A stretch of DNA of 64,000 bases from Ancylostoma caninum (Eukaryota > Nematoda > Chromadorea > Rhabditida > Ancylostomatidae). Numbering within the stretch: position 1 is the stretch's first letter; every line of letters starts with the position of its first letter. The position numbers and the translations under genes were made by a program. Shown in pieces: positions 48,102 to 59,600 of the stretch. The DNA lies in contig JBAJFG010000314.1 of the NCBI GenBank assembly GCA_037903475.1, positions 372,001 to 436,000 on the forward strand, in the 5' to 3' direction. The notes under the pieces were generated by a model, which had not been told where the DNA came from, ran no database searches, and saw only the letters and a program-made list of their open reading frames with translations.

Positions 48102-50060
48102 ATGGTGAGCCGACGCGATTTTCGAGTGATCATGTTGTACGAGTTCAAACTCAGCCATTCTGCAGCGGAAGCAGCCCGTAATATAGCGCTTGCTTTTGGC
48201 ACGGACTCTCCTTCCGAAAGGACAGTGAGGTTCTGGTTCGCAAAATTCTCTTCCGGCGATTTTGATCTCGAAGATTTACCCGGTCGTGGTCGAAGGATGT
48301 CGCTGGACGATCAAGCACTGAGAGCAGCGGTCGAAACGAAACCCGATACTACTACTCGTACGTTGGCGGCAGGCCTGGGGATTCACTATGCTACAGTTTC
48401 AGAACATTTGGCCTCCATTGGCATGATGAGAAAAATGCAAAAGTGGACACCCCATGATCTGACCGATGACCAACAATCCACCTGCTACGAGATCTGGTCT
48501 AACCTCCTCGTTCGCCAGAAAAACGAGCCATTTTTTGACCGTTTAATAACTGTAGATGAAGAATGGCTCCTATTTGATAATAAGAAACATGGTTATCAGC
48601 GATGTGCGTAACAAAAAATCTGATTTTCGTAAATCGTAAATCGTAAACTTCCCAAAAACGTCGTAAATCGTAAATCGTAACTAAAGAAACTGGAAACCAG
48701 TGGTAGGATCCAAAAAATCTTGATCGTTTGAAGCAAAATCATCCTCAGAGCGTTCAGAGTTATCGTTGTAAAACTGCTCCTAAGCCATTTTCTTATCTTC
48801 TCCCGAGAGTGATGGTATTGTGAGGAGCGAACAAGTTTTTTATTGTTTTTGAGAGGAATATAGTTCTGAGCTAAATATTATTCACTGAGGTTAAGAGAAT
48901 TCTTTTTATTCTGATCAAAGCTTTTGAAATGAACACAGTAGATAATTCTGTTCTCAGAACAACCAAGAAGGAGTCGGAAGACTGGTTCCAGAGAGGTCTT
49001 ATAAGAAAAAATAAACGCTTATGCGATTTACCAGATGTCTCTGCAAAGCATTGAGCATATGAGCATTTAATGTCACTTCTAAAATCAAGTTGAATGTGAT
49101 GTGAATACCAAAAGGGATCATTTATCAATTATGTAGTTCAATTGGCATTACCAATAGGTTCGTATGAGCTCCGTCACTAAGGAAAAAAAAACCACGCAAT
49201 GCAGAATGCCACAGAATACCGGGAATAGTGTGAAACTTACTGACAACCGACGGGGACTCTGTGGGCAGCCCGATCAGGCTGCAAAAGCTTAACACTGTCT
49301 GGAAAAGGATCTGAAAGAAGACGACGCTCGAACTTCTTGTGGCCTTCCATACCATCTCCAGGGTTCTAGTAAATCTTCTCAACAGAGATCTGGGAAGCTA
49401 GTCCGAGGCGAGACCACGTTTACAAATAATTCAAGTTACTGGTAAAACTGGGAGAATCCGCTTCTAATATTGCTGTGGAATGCGGACCTAAACAAATGGG
49501 GTATATTTGTACACTGACTAGAAGAACTATGGTGAGATTCCTTTCTTGTAGTTATTTACGATTTTGTTACGAAATTTTGGCCACTTTTTCGTAGATCGTA
49601 AATCGTAAGAAAAACGCAAAAAATGACCGTAAATCGTAATTCGTAAGTCGTAAGTCGTAATTACGCACATCCCTGATGGTTATGTATGGGTAGACAAGTT
49701 CTCTACCCCTCCAAGCTTCCCTAAACCAGATCTTCACCCTAGAAAGGTTATGTTGACAGTTCGGTGGTGTTGTAAGGTTGTTATTCATTATAGCCTTTTG
49801 CAACCTGGTCAGGCTGTTACATCAGAGTCTTATTGTTGTGACTTAGATCTGATGTATGAAAAGTTGCGACAAATGTGGTCGGCAGTGGTAAACAGAGGTG
49901 GGCCTCTCCTTCTCCAGGATAACGCTAGGCCTCACACTTCAAATTTCACCCGGCAAAAACTGACGCAGTTAGGCATCGAGGTTCTCATTCATTTTCATCA
50001 TTCCTCAGACCTCTCTCTTGCTGAATATCATTTTTTCCCGAGTCCCAGATGCAATCCTGC
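48102..50060 (+). pseudogene. Mariner transposase pseudogene split by a hAT-type insertion
   Basis: The 5' part (ATG 48102) encodes the helix-turn-helix region (WFAKFSSGDFDLEDLPGRGR), WTPHDLTDDQ and the first catalytic Asp in TVDEEWLLFD. It is cut at 48596, in KHGY, by the 48597-49674 element. The 3' part resumes at 49675 (GYVWVDKF, then HPRKVMLTVRW) with the second Asp in LLQDNARPH. It decays at SSDLSLAEYHFF, where the third Asp position is Glu. The end of the gene is further disrupted by GC-rich repeats. It is not functional. Confidence 0.9.
48597..49674. mobile_element. hAT-type non-autonomous element with 8-bp target duplication
   Basis: 1078 bp. The ends are CAGCGATGTGCGTAA and the complement of CAGGGATGTGCGTAA. 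They are flanked by ATGGTTAT on both sides (48589-48596 and 49675-49682), and this duplicated sequence is mariner coding sequence. Both subterminal zones carry clustered CGTAAATCGTAA repeats in the same orientation (48628-48680 and 49593-49655). I could not recognise a hAT transposase in any frame. Confidence 0.9.
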
Positions 50061-50096
50061 GACTGCAGCAGGTTGTTGATCTACTCAGACAATTTT

Positions 50097-50937
50097 TTGG
50101 AAGGACCGCAGCAGAAAACCGGAAGAACCGACAGGTGACCTGCGGTCCTTCCGGTTTCCTGCCGCATTTCTTCCGAACAGCTGCTGCGGTCTTTCCGAAT
50201 GGCTGCTGGGAGTGAGCAGCAATTCCGCAGCAATAAGTCACGCAACCACTCTCGTGGGACCATCACGTGGCGATACCCTCAAGCAGTGGCGGACGCAGAA
50301 AGTGGGCGGGAGGGGGGGCGTGGGAAGAAAAGTGGGGTCTCCGCCGTTTTGGGGACCCAGACGGAAAATAAAATTAATAATAATATTAATTATAATAATA
50401 AACAATAAATAAAAAATATATTAAAAATAATAATAAAAATAAACAATTAAAAATAAACTAACACAAGATTTTTATTTGTATTGTAAAGTAATTTCGAAAA
50501 TTTGGCGACCCATTCTCGGGGGGGGGCGCGCGCCCCCTGCGTCCGCCACTGCCCTCAAGCAAAAATGACTACCTCGCTGAGGGTCAGTGGCTTTGTGGTC
50601 CGAAACACTGATAAAGCCAATTTCCCACCTGAAGTCTAAAACCGCTGAATTCTTGTTGGTTGCAGCAAAACTGAGTTCCGTACATAAGAAGGGTAAGATA
50701 ACGCTCACACTCTCTGCTGCATTCTGCTGCGGTCCTTCCGGTTTTCTGCTGCGGTCCCTCCGAATCGTTCCCCACACATATCTATTCTGCTGCGATCCTT
50801 CCGAACCACTCCAGCGAGATTCGGAAAGACCACAGCAGAGAACATTCTGCTCCGGTCCTTCCGAAAATTTTTATATCTGTGTCCCTCGCTTCTTAACCAC
50901 ATGAGCGCGATCTCTTTCTGCTGCGGTCCTTCCGATC
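50097..50937. repeat. Clustered, mutually inverted CGGAAGGACCGCAGCAG repeats
   Basis: At least eight copies or near-copies of a motif around TTCTGCTGCGGTCCTTCCG occur in both orientations at about 50097-50215 and 50720-50937, on both sides of the MITE at 50284-50551. The outermost copies are inverted (GGAAGGACCGCAGCAGAAA at 50099 and its complement at 50918), so the block looks like one foldback-type insertion in the mariner. Target duplication was not identified. Confidence 0.7.
50284..50551. mobile_element. GTGGCGGACGCAG-family hAT-type MITE, intact
   Basis: 268 bp. The ends CAGTGGCGGACGCAG and CTGCGTCCGCCACTG are perfect complements. CCCTCAAG is duplicated on both sides (50276-50283 and 50552-50559). 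It has a G-rich left flank, an AT-rich centre of AATAATAAT-type sequence and a G run near the right end. It is the best copy of a family also seen at 33532-33797 and 53047-53325. Confidence 0.93.
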
Positions 50938-51166
50938 GGAGTAGACCATGCCGAAATCGCCTTCCAAAAGTCCGAAGATTTTCGCGATATCAGTTTTCAT
51001 CGTAGAGGCACAACATTTTCACTAGATTGTCGGGGAAGATTTAGTGATAGGTCGAGTTATAACACTTTGAACTGGAGTGTTCGTTCTGGAAATTAACTTT
51101 GCACCAACCTAATATTATACATTGTGTCATGATGGCTTCCTACACTGTCTTATTGTGGCTCCTATA

Positions 51167-51385
51167 CATTGGTATTCGAACGAATATTTTCGAACGAGTG
51201 CTCGAATAAATCGAAATTTTCGTTATTCTAATATTCGAATAAAGTCGAAACATTCGATTATTCGAATATTCGAATTACTCGAGAAGTTGAAATATTCGAT
51301 TATTCGAGAAGTTAAAATTTTCGACTATTCGAATATTCGAATTATTTGAAAGGTTAAAATATTTGATTATTCGAATATTCGACCA
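51167..51385. repeat. TTCGAATATTCGAA array 1
   Basis: A tandem-like array of a roughly 37-bp unit containing ATTCGAATATTCGAA and AAGTTAAAATATTCGATT. The left edge reads CATTGGTATTCGAA, the complement of the right edge of array 2. Confidence 0.75.
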
Positions 51386-51389
51386 CTCA

Positions 51390-53040
51390 TGAAGTGAATA
51401 ATCGGTTTAATGATGAAATCGCCATTATTCGTGGATCACATATCATGATGATTCACCCCCAGCAACTGACTGAATGCGAACGACAAGAATGCGTCATTAT
51501 TCATTTATTTTTCAGTGATTGTTTAAAGAAAAAATTAAGCAATACTGATAACACCCATGGAAAAGACGGGCCTGACTTGCTTCAAATTACATAACAGAGG
51601 CGTTTCCCATGCTACCTCCTCTTTCGGCTTACCGTTCGGCTGGAATCAAAACATTACAAATCGAAAAGTTCATGCCAATTTACGTGGACTCAGAGGTTCT
51701 GGGACGGCACGCACAGACCGAACACGGTTCAACAGCATTGCATGTCTCAAACCTGGGACTGTAGCTCAATCTGGGCACAAGGTTGTGTTCATACTGTAGA
51801 TTTGGGTAAATAGATGTTTACCCAGGCTCATCCAAAAATAGTCCCGAACGCGTATGCGCTTCCCGCGGCAGTGCTTGGTGGACGCAGCGGTCCCGCGTAG
51901 GACCTCCAGATCCGCGTCGCACCCGCACGCATCCGCACCGCACGGATCTCGTATGACCACTTATTGCGCTGAGCCACGGTTTTAGTAGGGCCCCAGCCGG
52001 CCTGACGAGTCTCGCAGGGCTCACCTTGCCCCCGCCGTAGCGAGACACGAGTAAGCTCTGGTGCTCAACCATCGGCTTATGTACACTTCCAAGGAGGCGG
52101 GTCGCCACGTGGCAAGGAGCAGAAAGAACCGCAGGACATGAGGGGCAGAACGCAGGTTGAACGACACTACAGTCAATCAGGCAGCAACTAGTCCTCTCAA
52201 CGCAGCCGAAACATGGGGTTTCCTGCTCTTAGCAGTCAGAATGCAGGAGTTCTTCCTCTTGCAGCAATGTCTGCCTTCCATTTCTTAGGGGTGTGGCTTG
52301 GGAGATTCGCTGCGTTTGCCTTATACAGTTATCTGAGTAGGTGAGCATATTGAGAGAAATTTGCGGTCATCGAGCTCCGTAGAAAACAAAACTAAACATT
52401 ATTAGTTTTGTCTTTCGCAAAGATCGTGGACAGAAATGAAGTTGATTTCTTGCTTAAAGACAGGAGTCCACGTCACATTCGTAGTTGAGATGATGGCAGA
52501 TTCTACATCTCCTCCACACGCTGAATCCAGCGGTTCAGGTAAATAGTCTCAAAATAGTCTTTAAACCCGTCTTATTGGACGGAGTCTGTAACAGATTGCT
52601 AACCCGAGTTGACGTGTGAAGCCGTTGATCTTATCGATTGAACAAGCCAAGACTCGTTGGCCACCGCGGTAGCCTTGGCAGGCAGCCAGCACAGCAATCG
52701 GATCTTTGAAGCGTTCCGCCTCCGGGCTCCGAAAATGTAGCCATTTCGACCGCTTCAAAAATGGGTTTTTGTCATTTTTGATCTGTCTGTTGATGTACAT
52801 TACTGGGATCAACATGATCAGGAGGCCTAGGATATGTTTTTAACTCCAACAACGGAATGAGTTGCGCCCTTGCCTTTAAGATACGGTGGGAAGATAGGGT
52901 GGGGTTGCGATGTGCGCATTTCGACTTGGTTACAGATAATTCCTTCTAAAGGAAGCTCGATGAATCACTACTATAATAGCGTGAGAAACAGAGTGAAAGG
53001 ATGTTGCTGCTTACGTTCGTACCTACAATCATATTTATGT
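51390..53040. other. Intergenic; unusual GC-rich block at 51840-52110
   Basis: Bases 51840-52110 are strikingly GC-rich (CCGGCCTGACGAGTCTCGCA, TTGCCCCCGCCGTAGCGAGA) compared with the AT-rich surroundings. The minus-strand frame through it looks like a composition effect. It may be a structured RNA, a repeat or foreign DNA. The rest holds no recognisable gene. Confidence 0.4.
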
Positions 53041-53046
53041 GAGCAG

Positions 53047-53325
53047 CAGTGGTGAACGAAGAAAGTGGCCGGGATGGGGGGAGGGGGTGGAAGAAAATAG
53101 GGGTCTCCGCTACTTTGGCGACCCCGGTAGAGAATAGAAATTCGAGAATATCAGTTATAATACTAAATACTCAATATAAATAATTGTAAAATTAAAAACT
53201 CAAAAATAAATTGATGCAAAGTTTTCATCTATATTGTAAAAATAAGAAAAGTGAGGAAAAGTCCCAAAAATTCGGTGACCCATCCTCGGATAAGGGAGGG
53301 TGGCATCCCCTTGCATTTGCCACTG
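53047..53325. mobile_element. GTGGCGGACGCAG-family hAT-type MITE (degenerate)
   Basis: The ends CAGTGGTGAACGAAG and TGCATTTGCCACTG are decayed versions of the intact copy at 50284-50551. The internal blocks GAAAATAGGGGTCTCCGCTA and CAAAAATTCGGTGACCCATC match that copy closely. No duplication remains. Confidence 0.75.
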
Positions 53326-53974
53326 TTCCATTGCTATACCATTATCATCATTCTGGAACAGTCCATAACGACATTCTATGTTACTTTATTTAACTGGTAA
53401 CCGCCTTACTTCGTTGTTTTACTTTATGACCAGACAGAAAAGACTGTAGAAGCACGATCGTGCAAGTCCCGTATCATTTGCGAATGAAAAACTAAAGGCG
53501 GGGTGAGAGCATTGCCCACCAGACTGTTGCAGACAACGCCCCAAAAGACGGGTCAAAAAGCACCTTGAAAATTCCGCGAATAGCTCGTTAAGGCCCAGGA
53601 CGGACTACACAGCGACGCTGTCGCTGCGACCGTTCACCACCACAAGTTTACTCACAGTGGCTCCTATGCCAGCGCGGTATTCCATGCAAATTGTGGGATA
53701 AGATATGAGAACTCGTGACATTTTGTTCTCGTCATTTCCATTCATTTTCTTCACCACGACGGTGTCGCTGTGAAGTATGCCATGGGCCTAAGAAAACCAT
53801 GAATCTGTTCTAATTCAGACACGCAAATGAGATAGGACTTCGCTTCTAATGTACACCACCGGAAGTGTTAGTTTGAAAACGTCCATTTCTATATCTTCGA
53901 CATGACAAAACTGGTTTACCTCATTTCTGTGGATCAATACATCGCAAAAATATTTCTGAAACAATGGCATTCAT

Positions 53975-54200
53975 TTATTCGAATAATTCGAGATTCTCTT
54001 TATTCGAATATTCGAACAGTTCGAAAGTCGAAATATTGGAATTATTCGAAAAGTTAAAATATCCGATTATTCGAATTTCCGACTAATTCGAAAAGTTAAA
54101 ATATTCGATTGTTCGGATATTCGAATGGTTCGAAAAGTTAAATTATTCGATTAACCGAATAATCGTATATTCGAGGGAAGAAATTCGAATACCAATGAAT
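53975..54200. repeat. TTCGAATATTCGAA array 2
   Basis: Same unit as 51167-51385 with more substitutions. The right edge TTCGAATACCAATG is the complement of the left edge of array 1. Each array could be one highly internally repeated foldback element. Confidence 0.7.
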
Positions 54201-54565
54201 AGTGGCTACGTTCGTAGCCACTGCCGCTGAAATTTGAAGATGCCCTAGAATCGCTAAGCGTTCCTCAGATACCTCGAGAATTTTGCAAACAGCCCATGTC
54301 ATGAAGACCGGAAACATTCATCATGAGCTGGTTGATTATTGCGCAGGTACGATCACTGCATGGCTTCCTCCTATTCCTTTCTATCTCAACCACTTAAATT
54401 GATTGAGATTTCACGGTCTCTGTATTCCGGCTGGAAATGGTTGACAGCTCTTATCTTTGAAAACTTCAAAAAATTTCATTGACTCTCCTGTGTCGAAGAC
54501 GCTGTCGTGAGGAGGAGAAGGCAAATCCACGATCACAATGGCATTTCATCCTGCAAGCGTTTTTA

Positions 54566-54644
54566 CATCACTGGATTCGAACCCACGTCTTCTCGAACTC
54601 TTGTTTCCAAGTCCGCTCTCTTATCCACTCGGCCATGCGAGTAT
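54566..54644 (-). other. tRNA-like sequence, probably a SINE head or tRNA pseudogene
   Basis: On the minus strand TGGCCGAGTGG (A-box) and GGTTCGAATCC (perfect B-box) are spaced about 41 bases apart, as in serine/leucine-type tRNAs with a long variable arm. The acceptor stem does not pair (ACTCGCA against GATGTAA) and the anticodon stem-loop is degenerate, so it is not a functional tRNA. RNA polymerase III promoter elements are intact. Confidence 0.65.
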
Positions 54645-54695
54645 CGTGCGTGGAGGTTTTGTTAGCACTGATGATGATGCAACACCACTACTGTG

Positions 54696-54900
54696 GATCC
54701 ACCGCGCGCTTGTGCGGGTCCACCGTGTGACATGTGCGGGTCCACCGTGGATAGCTATTTTATTGCGGGTGCACCGCGGGCATGTGCGGGCATGCGCTTG
54801 AGTGACGTCACTCCCGGTTGTCCACTACGGGCACGTGCGGATTTATCGCAGGCAACCGCGAATCCACTGCGGATTGACCTCGTACCGCGGATCCACGACG
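54696..54900. repeat. GC-rich imperfect repeats of TGCGGGTCCACCG
   Basis: Several diverged copies of GTGCGGGTCCACCG and GCGGATCCAC follow the tRNA-like segment. They have no convincing reading frame and may be the body of the same retroposed unit. Confidence 0.5.
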
Positions 54901-55637
54901 AGCAGAAAAGTCAGAGCACCGTTATTGCGTAACAGTGTCTTGTCTGCAACGACAGTCACGAGTGGTGCGGACTATTCCGCAATAGCCGTGGATTCAGTGC
55001 CTCTGAAGACGACTATTGCATCGAAACGTTAGCCTGAAGAACAAATCTGTCCACCTAACGATCCTTGCTGACACAATAATAATTGGAAAGATTACAAACA
55101 AATGTCAAAGTTTTTTTAAAGGAGAAGAAAGATGACAGTTGTTGACGTTCTCAGCCGTAACAAAAAACCCTAAAAATCTTAGTTGCTCAAGCTACTCCAG
55201 CACAACTGGTATTCGCTATGTCAAGACTCAAAAAATATCGGATCTTCACGCTCGGAATAGTTGCAGTCCACACACACGTCTCAGAATTCTTCGGGCCTGC
55301 TTTTTTCGCTGAGGAGCACTAAAATTGGGACACACTAGGAAGTTTGCAAAGAATATGTCCTCTGAATATTTCTCCAAGTTTAAGCGGTGAGCACGCGCTG
55401 TACATCGCCATTCATTCTTCAGCATGGTTATTTCGTTTTCAGTGATATGCGCTATTATTTTGGTGAGCAAACATGCACAGAGCGGATTTGGCTAAGGCAA
55501 CCAAAAATGACACCTTCGTGACTTTTTCTTGTTAGAACGAAATCCCATTTTGTTAAAAAAAAAGAGTCATTGTGTTGAGAAGGATCGGGATCTACATAAT
55601 AGTAATGATTTGTCTCCAGTTCAAATATCTTCAGATA

Positions 55638-56080
55638 TTAAAGGCAGCAAGAGCCGAAATCCTCGACTCCGAGCTGAGATGAGGGTGGTGAAGAACAGAC
55701 TCAGCACATCATAAATGTGAAACGAACACAGACAATGATGGCTTACCTGCAGAGAAACTGGAACTGTCGTCGCGAACACACCTGGCTGTGTTCGCGTGGG
55801 GACGAGTGCTCCGATGTCGGGTTTGCGCGTTCCGCCACGAAACCCTGTGAATTGAACGCATTTCGTACTACTTTTGCGCCGAACCACGCGCCACAATGGC
55901 TTTGGTGCCGAAGAAAACTCGTACTGGCGCGAACTCAGCCAGGCGGGTTCGCGACGACGTTCCCTCTGCAGGTAAACCATCATGGTTTATGTTTGTTTCA
56001 CATTTCTGGTGTGCTTAGTCTGTACTTCACCACCCGCACCTCAGCTCCGAGTCGAGGATTTCGGCTGGTGCTGCCTTTAA
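55638..56080. mobile_element. TTAA-flanked foldback MITE, copy 1
   Basis: The ends AGGCAGCAAGAGCC and the complement of GGCTGGTGCTGCCT are bordered by TTAA (55638-55641 and 56077-56080). Inverted arms of about 125 bp are roughly 88 percent alike by eye. The centre is GC-rich with its own partial inversion (GAACACACCTGGCTGTGTTCGC). TTAA is the piggyBac-type target. No transposase is present. Confidence 0.85.
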
Positions 56081-56650
56081 GCCCCAAACTCGATTTCTTC
56101 TCAGAGATAAATTTCCTAAAGTACTGACTGAATTCATTTTCACAGCTAACTTGTTCGTCATCTCATCTTCAGTAAACCTACATTTTGTGAGACAGAATCT
56201 CATTTTTTTCACTTACTTTCTAGGTGAAAAAGGAAGAGGGCAGATGGTAGAAGCAGGAAACACGCGCTTTCCACACAAAGTAGACATCTCCTGTTTGAGT
56301 CACTAGTGTTTACATTCGCTGTTTTTCTAAGGATATTTCGAAAGTGCATCTTTTACATCGGCGGCTTACTTCCTTATCACACTAAGTCACACACCCTCCG
56401 CTCACCAATTTGAGTCTGTCTTGAGAACAGAATCAAAATTGATCGATCTATATGTCCTCTTTTCAAGTTCAGTAGACACCAATACACTTCTTCTTTTTCT
56501 GAATTTCTATTTACATAAGGCTTTAGCACTGCATTTGTCACTTCTATGACTAATGGTTTTTTTTTCGGTGGAGTCATGACATGGTTCCACCTCGTCTATA
56601 TTAGCGCGAAGGCTTACTCATTCACTTCAAATAGCGTTCGTTTTCATAGC

Positions 56651-59600
56651 ATGGTGCACCTTCATGTTGCCATCGCTGTTGTTCTGATTTCACTCAGCCT
56701 CGCCTTACAATGCTACCATGGTGCCGGTTAGTTATTTATTATAGCTTCTAAATTATTAGAGAACTTTTCTGGAATGTCGGAGTATTTTGTGTTAATCATT
56801 GTCATTCATTGTCCTCATCCCTTGATAGTGAATCTGCTCAACCAGTGTGATGTCTATTCCATTTGAAATGTTCCGAGTTACTTCCATCACAGAACATCTC
56901 CCATCCGCTCTACCGCGCCGCACCATCTTCACGACTCGGCAGAACATCTGAGCGCTGTTATTGCCTGCCGGGTGGTGTAGATGGTATTGATATTTTCCTC
57001 ATGTATTCCACCCTTATCGAAACGTAGGCATAAGCAACACTTCACCACCTCCAACCAAAGCATCCAACTATCGGCCACGTCACATTTGTGGTGCGAAGCG
57101 GAAGAGCAGATGGGCGGTATTCTGTGGTGGAAGAATGATTGGCAGCCACTTCCTAAAATCCTAAGATAACTTTCCAAGGATCTGGAAAGGAAAGGATACT
57201 CGGTCGAAGTGGGCATCCGTGACGCAATACCGTACTACATACCATATACAGTTCATAATGCAGATCTGGAATCCGTAGCCCAAATTTTTCACAGGGCTGT
57301 GTAGAGTGAGTTGCACCCATTTCTTTGCATGAGGGCTCAATAGAGTACTTATGTATGGGATATACTTGATAACTGCTTCAGGGCCTTTAAACTATTGTTT
57401 TTAGAGAGAACAAGGGCCTTGTTAGTGTGCTGCCAATACAGCTGCCTTAAAGGCAGCACCACGGAAATTTTCATCGCCGAGTTTTCTACCTAATCTTAGG
57501 TTTTAGACTGTAAGGAGCACGTGCAAAGTGTTCAATTTTGTTGAAACTTATGGAAAAACATTTTCAGATCCTTCGGTTTGGCTATTATAGAGCTGGGTGG
57601 TCGAGTTTCACGGATGGGGTCAATAGAAAAGTTGATAACGCTGTCATTATTTTCACCTTTTTTTGACGAAGTGAGATAAATGAACAGTAAGGCAGCTTTC
57701 TTAAAAGATTAAATGTATAAGCAGAAGGAGAATAGAATGTTCATTATACAGGCATATCGCGAGAGAAAAACAAAACCCAGTGATGAAGTTTGAAAGTCTA
57801 AATGACGTAAATACACGTATTATTTGAGGAGATGGTCGTTTGAGTGGAAAAAGGATTTTAGGGGGAATGGAGAGGAATAATGAGCGAGAAGGAAGTAAAT
57901 AGGGAATCACAGCTATGAATTCCCGGTCGAAAAGAGGGAAGAAAAGGCTAATACAAAAGAGTGCCACTTGAAATCATCGCCGAATCAGCTGACAGGTGCT
58001 GTTTTTCGCGCTCTATTGAAGATTTTGGAGCGCAATGCTAGCATGGAATTTCGTAAAACTTACTGCCTAGTGATCCAGTTGATCCAGGTATTACCTGTTA
58101 TTACTCGTCATAGAAAAAGTTTTAGCTGCTACTCTTATCGCAAAAGTGACCCCACAATCGATTGGGTCACGATCGGCTCAAGAGCTAAGAAGCGAAAATT
58201 TCCGTGGGTGCTGCCTTTAACCTGATCTATTTCGTGGACCTACAGTGAGTTAGTCACTGACTTTGAGTGCGATCCTTGTACAGGGTTCGTGGTAAGACAG
58301 CTACATCGGCGGCTCACTAGCAATGCCATTATTCTCTCCCAATGCACTCAATAGTTCGAGGGCACTGAAGCAGATATTGAGTACAGCCTCGAGCACATAC
58401 ACTAAGCGCTCTATGCTAACAATAAGTCTGCCCGGGAAGAAATAGGTGTGATGACTTCAAACTCGATCACTCTTGTTGTATGCTTGCGGTAATCTTGCAT
58501 TTGTTTTTGCTTCGAATCGCTTTCCAAATGGGCAGCGAGCTATTCGGTCGCAAAGTTTCCTTCCGTCCCAAAGCAACCACGGTCGTGACCACAGGTTGTT
58601 CTCTGACAATCAAGCGTTGAGAAGAGTCGTGGAACCTAATCCGGGTCCAACCATTTGGACTTTGAGGGCAGGGATGGGGGCTTACTATGCTACAGTTTCA
58701 AAACATTTGACTTCAATCGACATGACAAGAAAGGTGCGAAAGTGAACACCCCAGGATCTGACAGATGACCAGCGTCTCACCCGCTGTGTCATCTTTTCTA
58801 ATCAGTTACGAAGTCCGGTCGTCTTTGAACTTCGGCATGGTACACCAGCATGAATTATAGGCCGAACACGAAATTGTTAGTGAACTCTTTTATTGGTCAA
58901 CGTTTCGGCTTCGCCTTTGTTAGGGCCTGAAAGAGTCACATCTCACACTTCTACCCCTCTAGGTTCTCATCTAATGCGAGCACACAGCGGAGTCGACTAC
59001 GAAAACAGGCATGCCTTTCAGGCCCTGACGAAGGCGAAGCCGCTGAAACTTCGGCGAATAAAAGAGTTCACTAAAAACCTTGTGTTTGGCTTTGTTTCTT
59101 ACAACAAGTAATTCATACAGGTGGCTATGTTAAGTCTGCCCGGAAAAAATAGGTCCGACTCATTATACAGAACCTCATAGAAAATTTAAGTCACAGATTT
59201 GAGATCACTGGTAGGAAGTGCATCATCACATCACGTATGGCCAATTCGGCCAGGTAAGAAAACGTCACCTTGTAAGAAGTGAAGCTCATCTATGAGCTCA
59301 CCCATTATAATGCAGTTAGGTGGCCGCTATACTGCTCGAGGGGTATAGCACTTGCGTCGCCGTCGCCGGCGGCCGCCAATGTTGGCGACCGCTCACAATC
59401 GATTTGCACCGAAGCCGCAGTCGCTATTATCGGCGGCCACCACGACACCCCGCCCAGAATCGATGCGCATCGGTGTCATAGTCACCTGCGACGGCGACGC
59501 AGGGTGCTACAGTCCTCGAGGACTATGGCGGCAGGTTACGTATATTGTGACAAACTGAAACTATAATTACAGCTGTGTTACATTTCAAAGCACGAGAAAG

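Larger units (their letters stand above)
47920..51112 (+). mobile_element. Old mariner element enlarged by nested insertions
   Basis: The left end TTAGGTTGTTGCGAAAATAA at 47920 and the right end CACCAACCTAA at 51112 are bordered by TA. Inside are a 1078-bp hAT-type element, a 268-bp hAT-type MITE and a cluster of CGGTCCTTCCG repeats. Removing the two dated insertions and their duplications leaves about 1.83 kb, still longer than the 1.25 kb of an intact copy. Confidence 0.85.

Noticed and set aside
47565..48158. 197-residue minus-strand frame
   Set aside because: It runs backwards through the mariner 5' leader, a poly(G) block and a dispersed repeat. Composition is a by-product of GC content.
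51818..52108. 96-residue minus-strand frame in the GC-rich block
   Set aside because: Arg/Gly/Val-rich composition expected from GC-rich random sequence. I kept the block as an unexplained GC-rich region.
54566..54644. Functional tRNA gene
   Set aside because: A- and B-boxes are perfect, but the acceptor stem does not pair and the anticodon loop is malformed.
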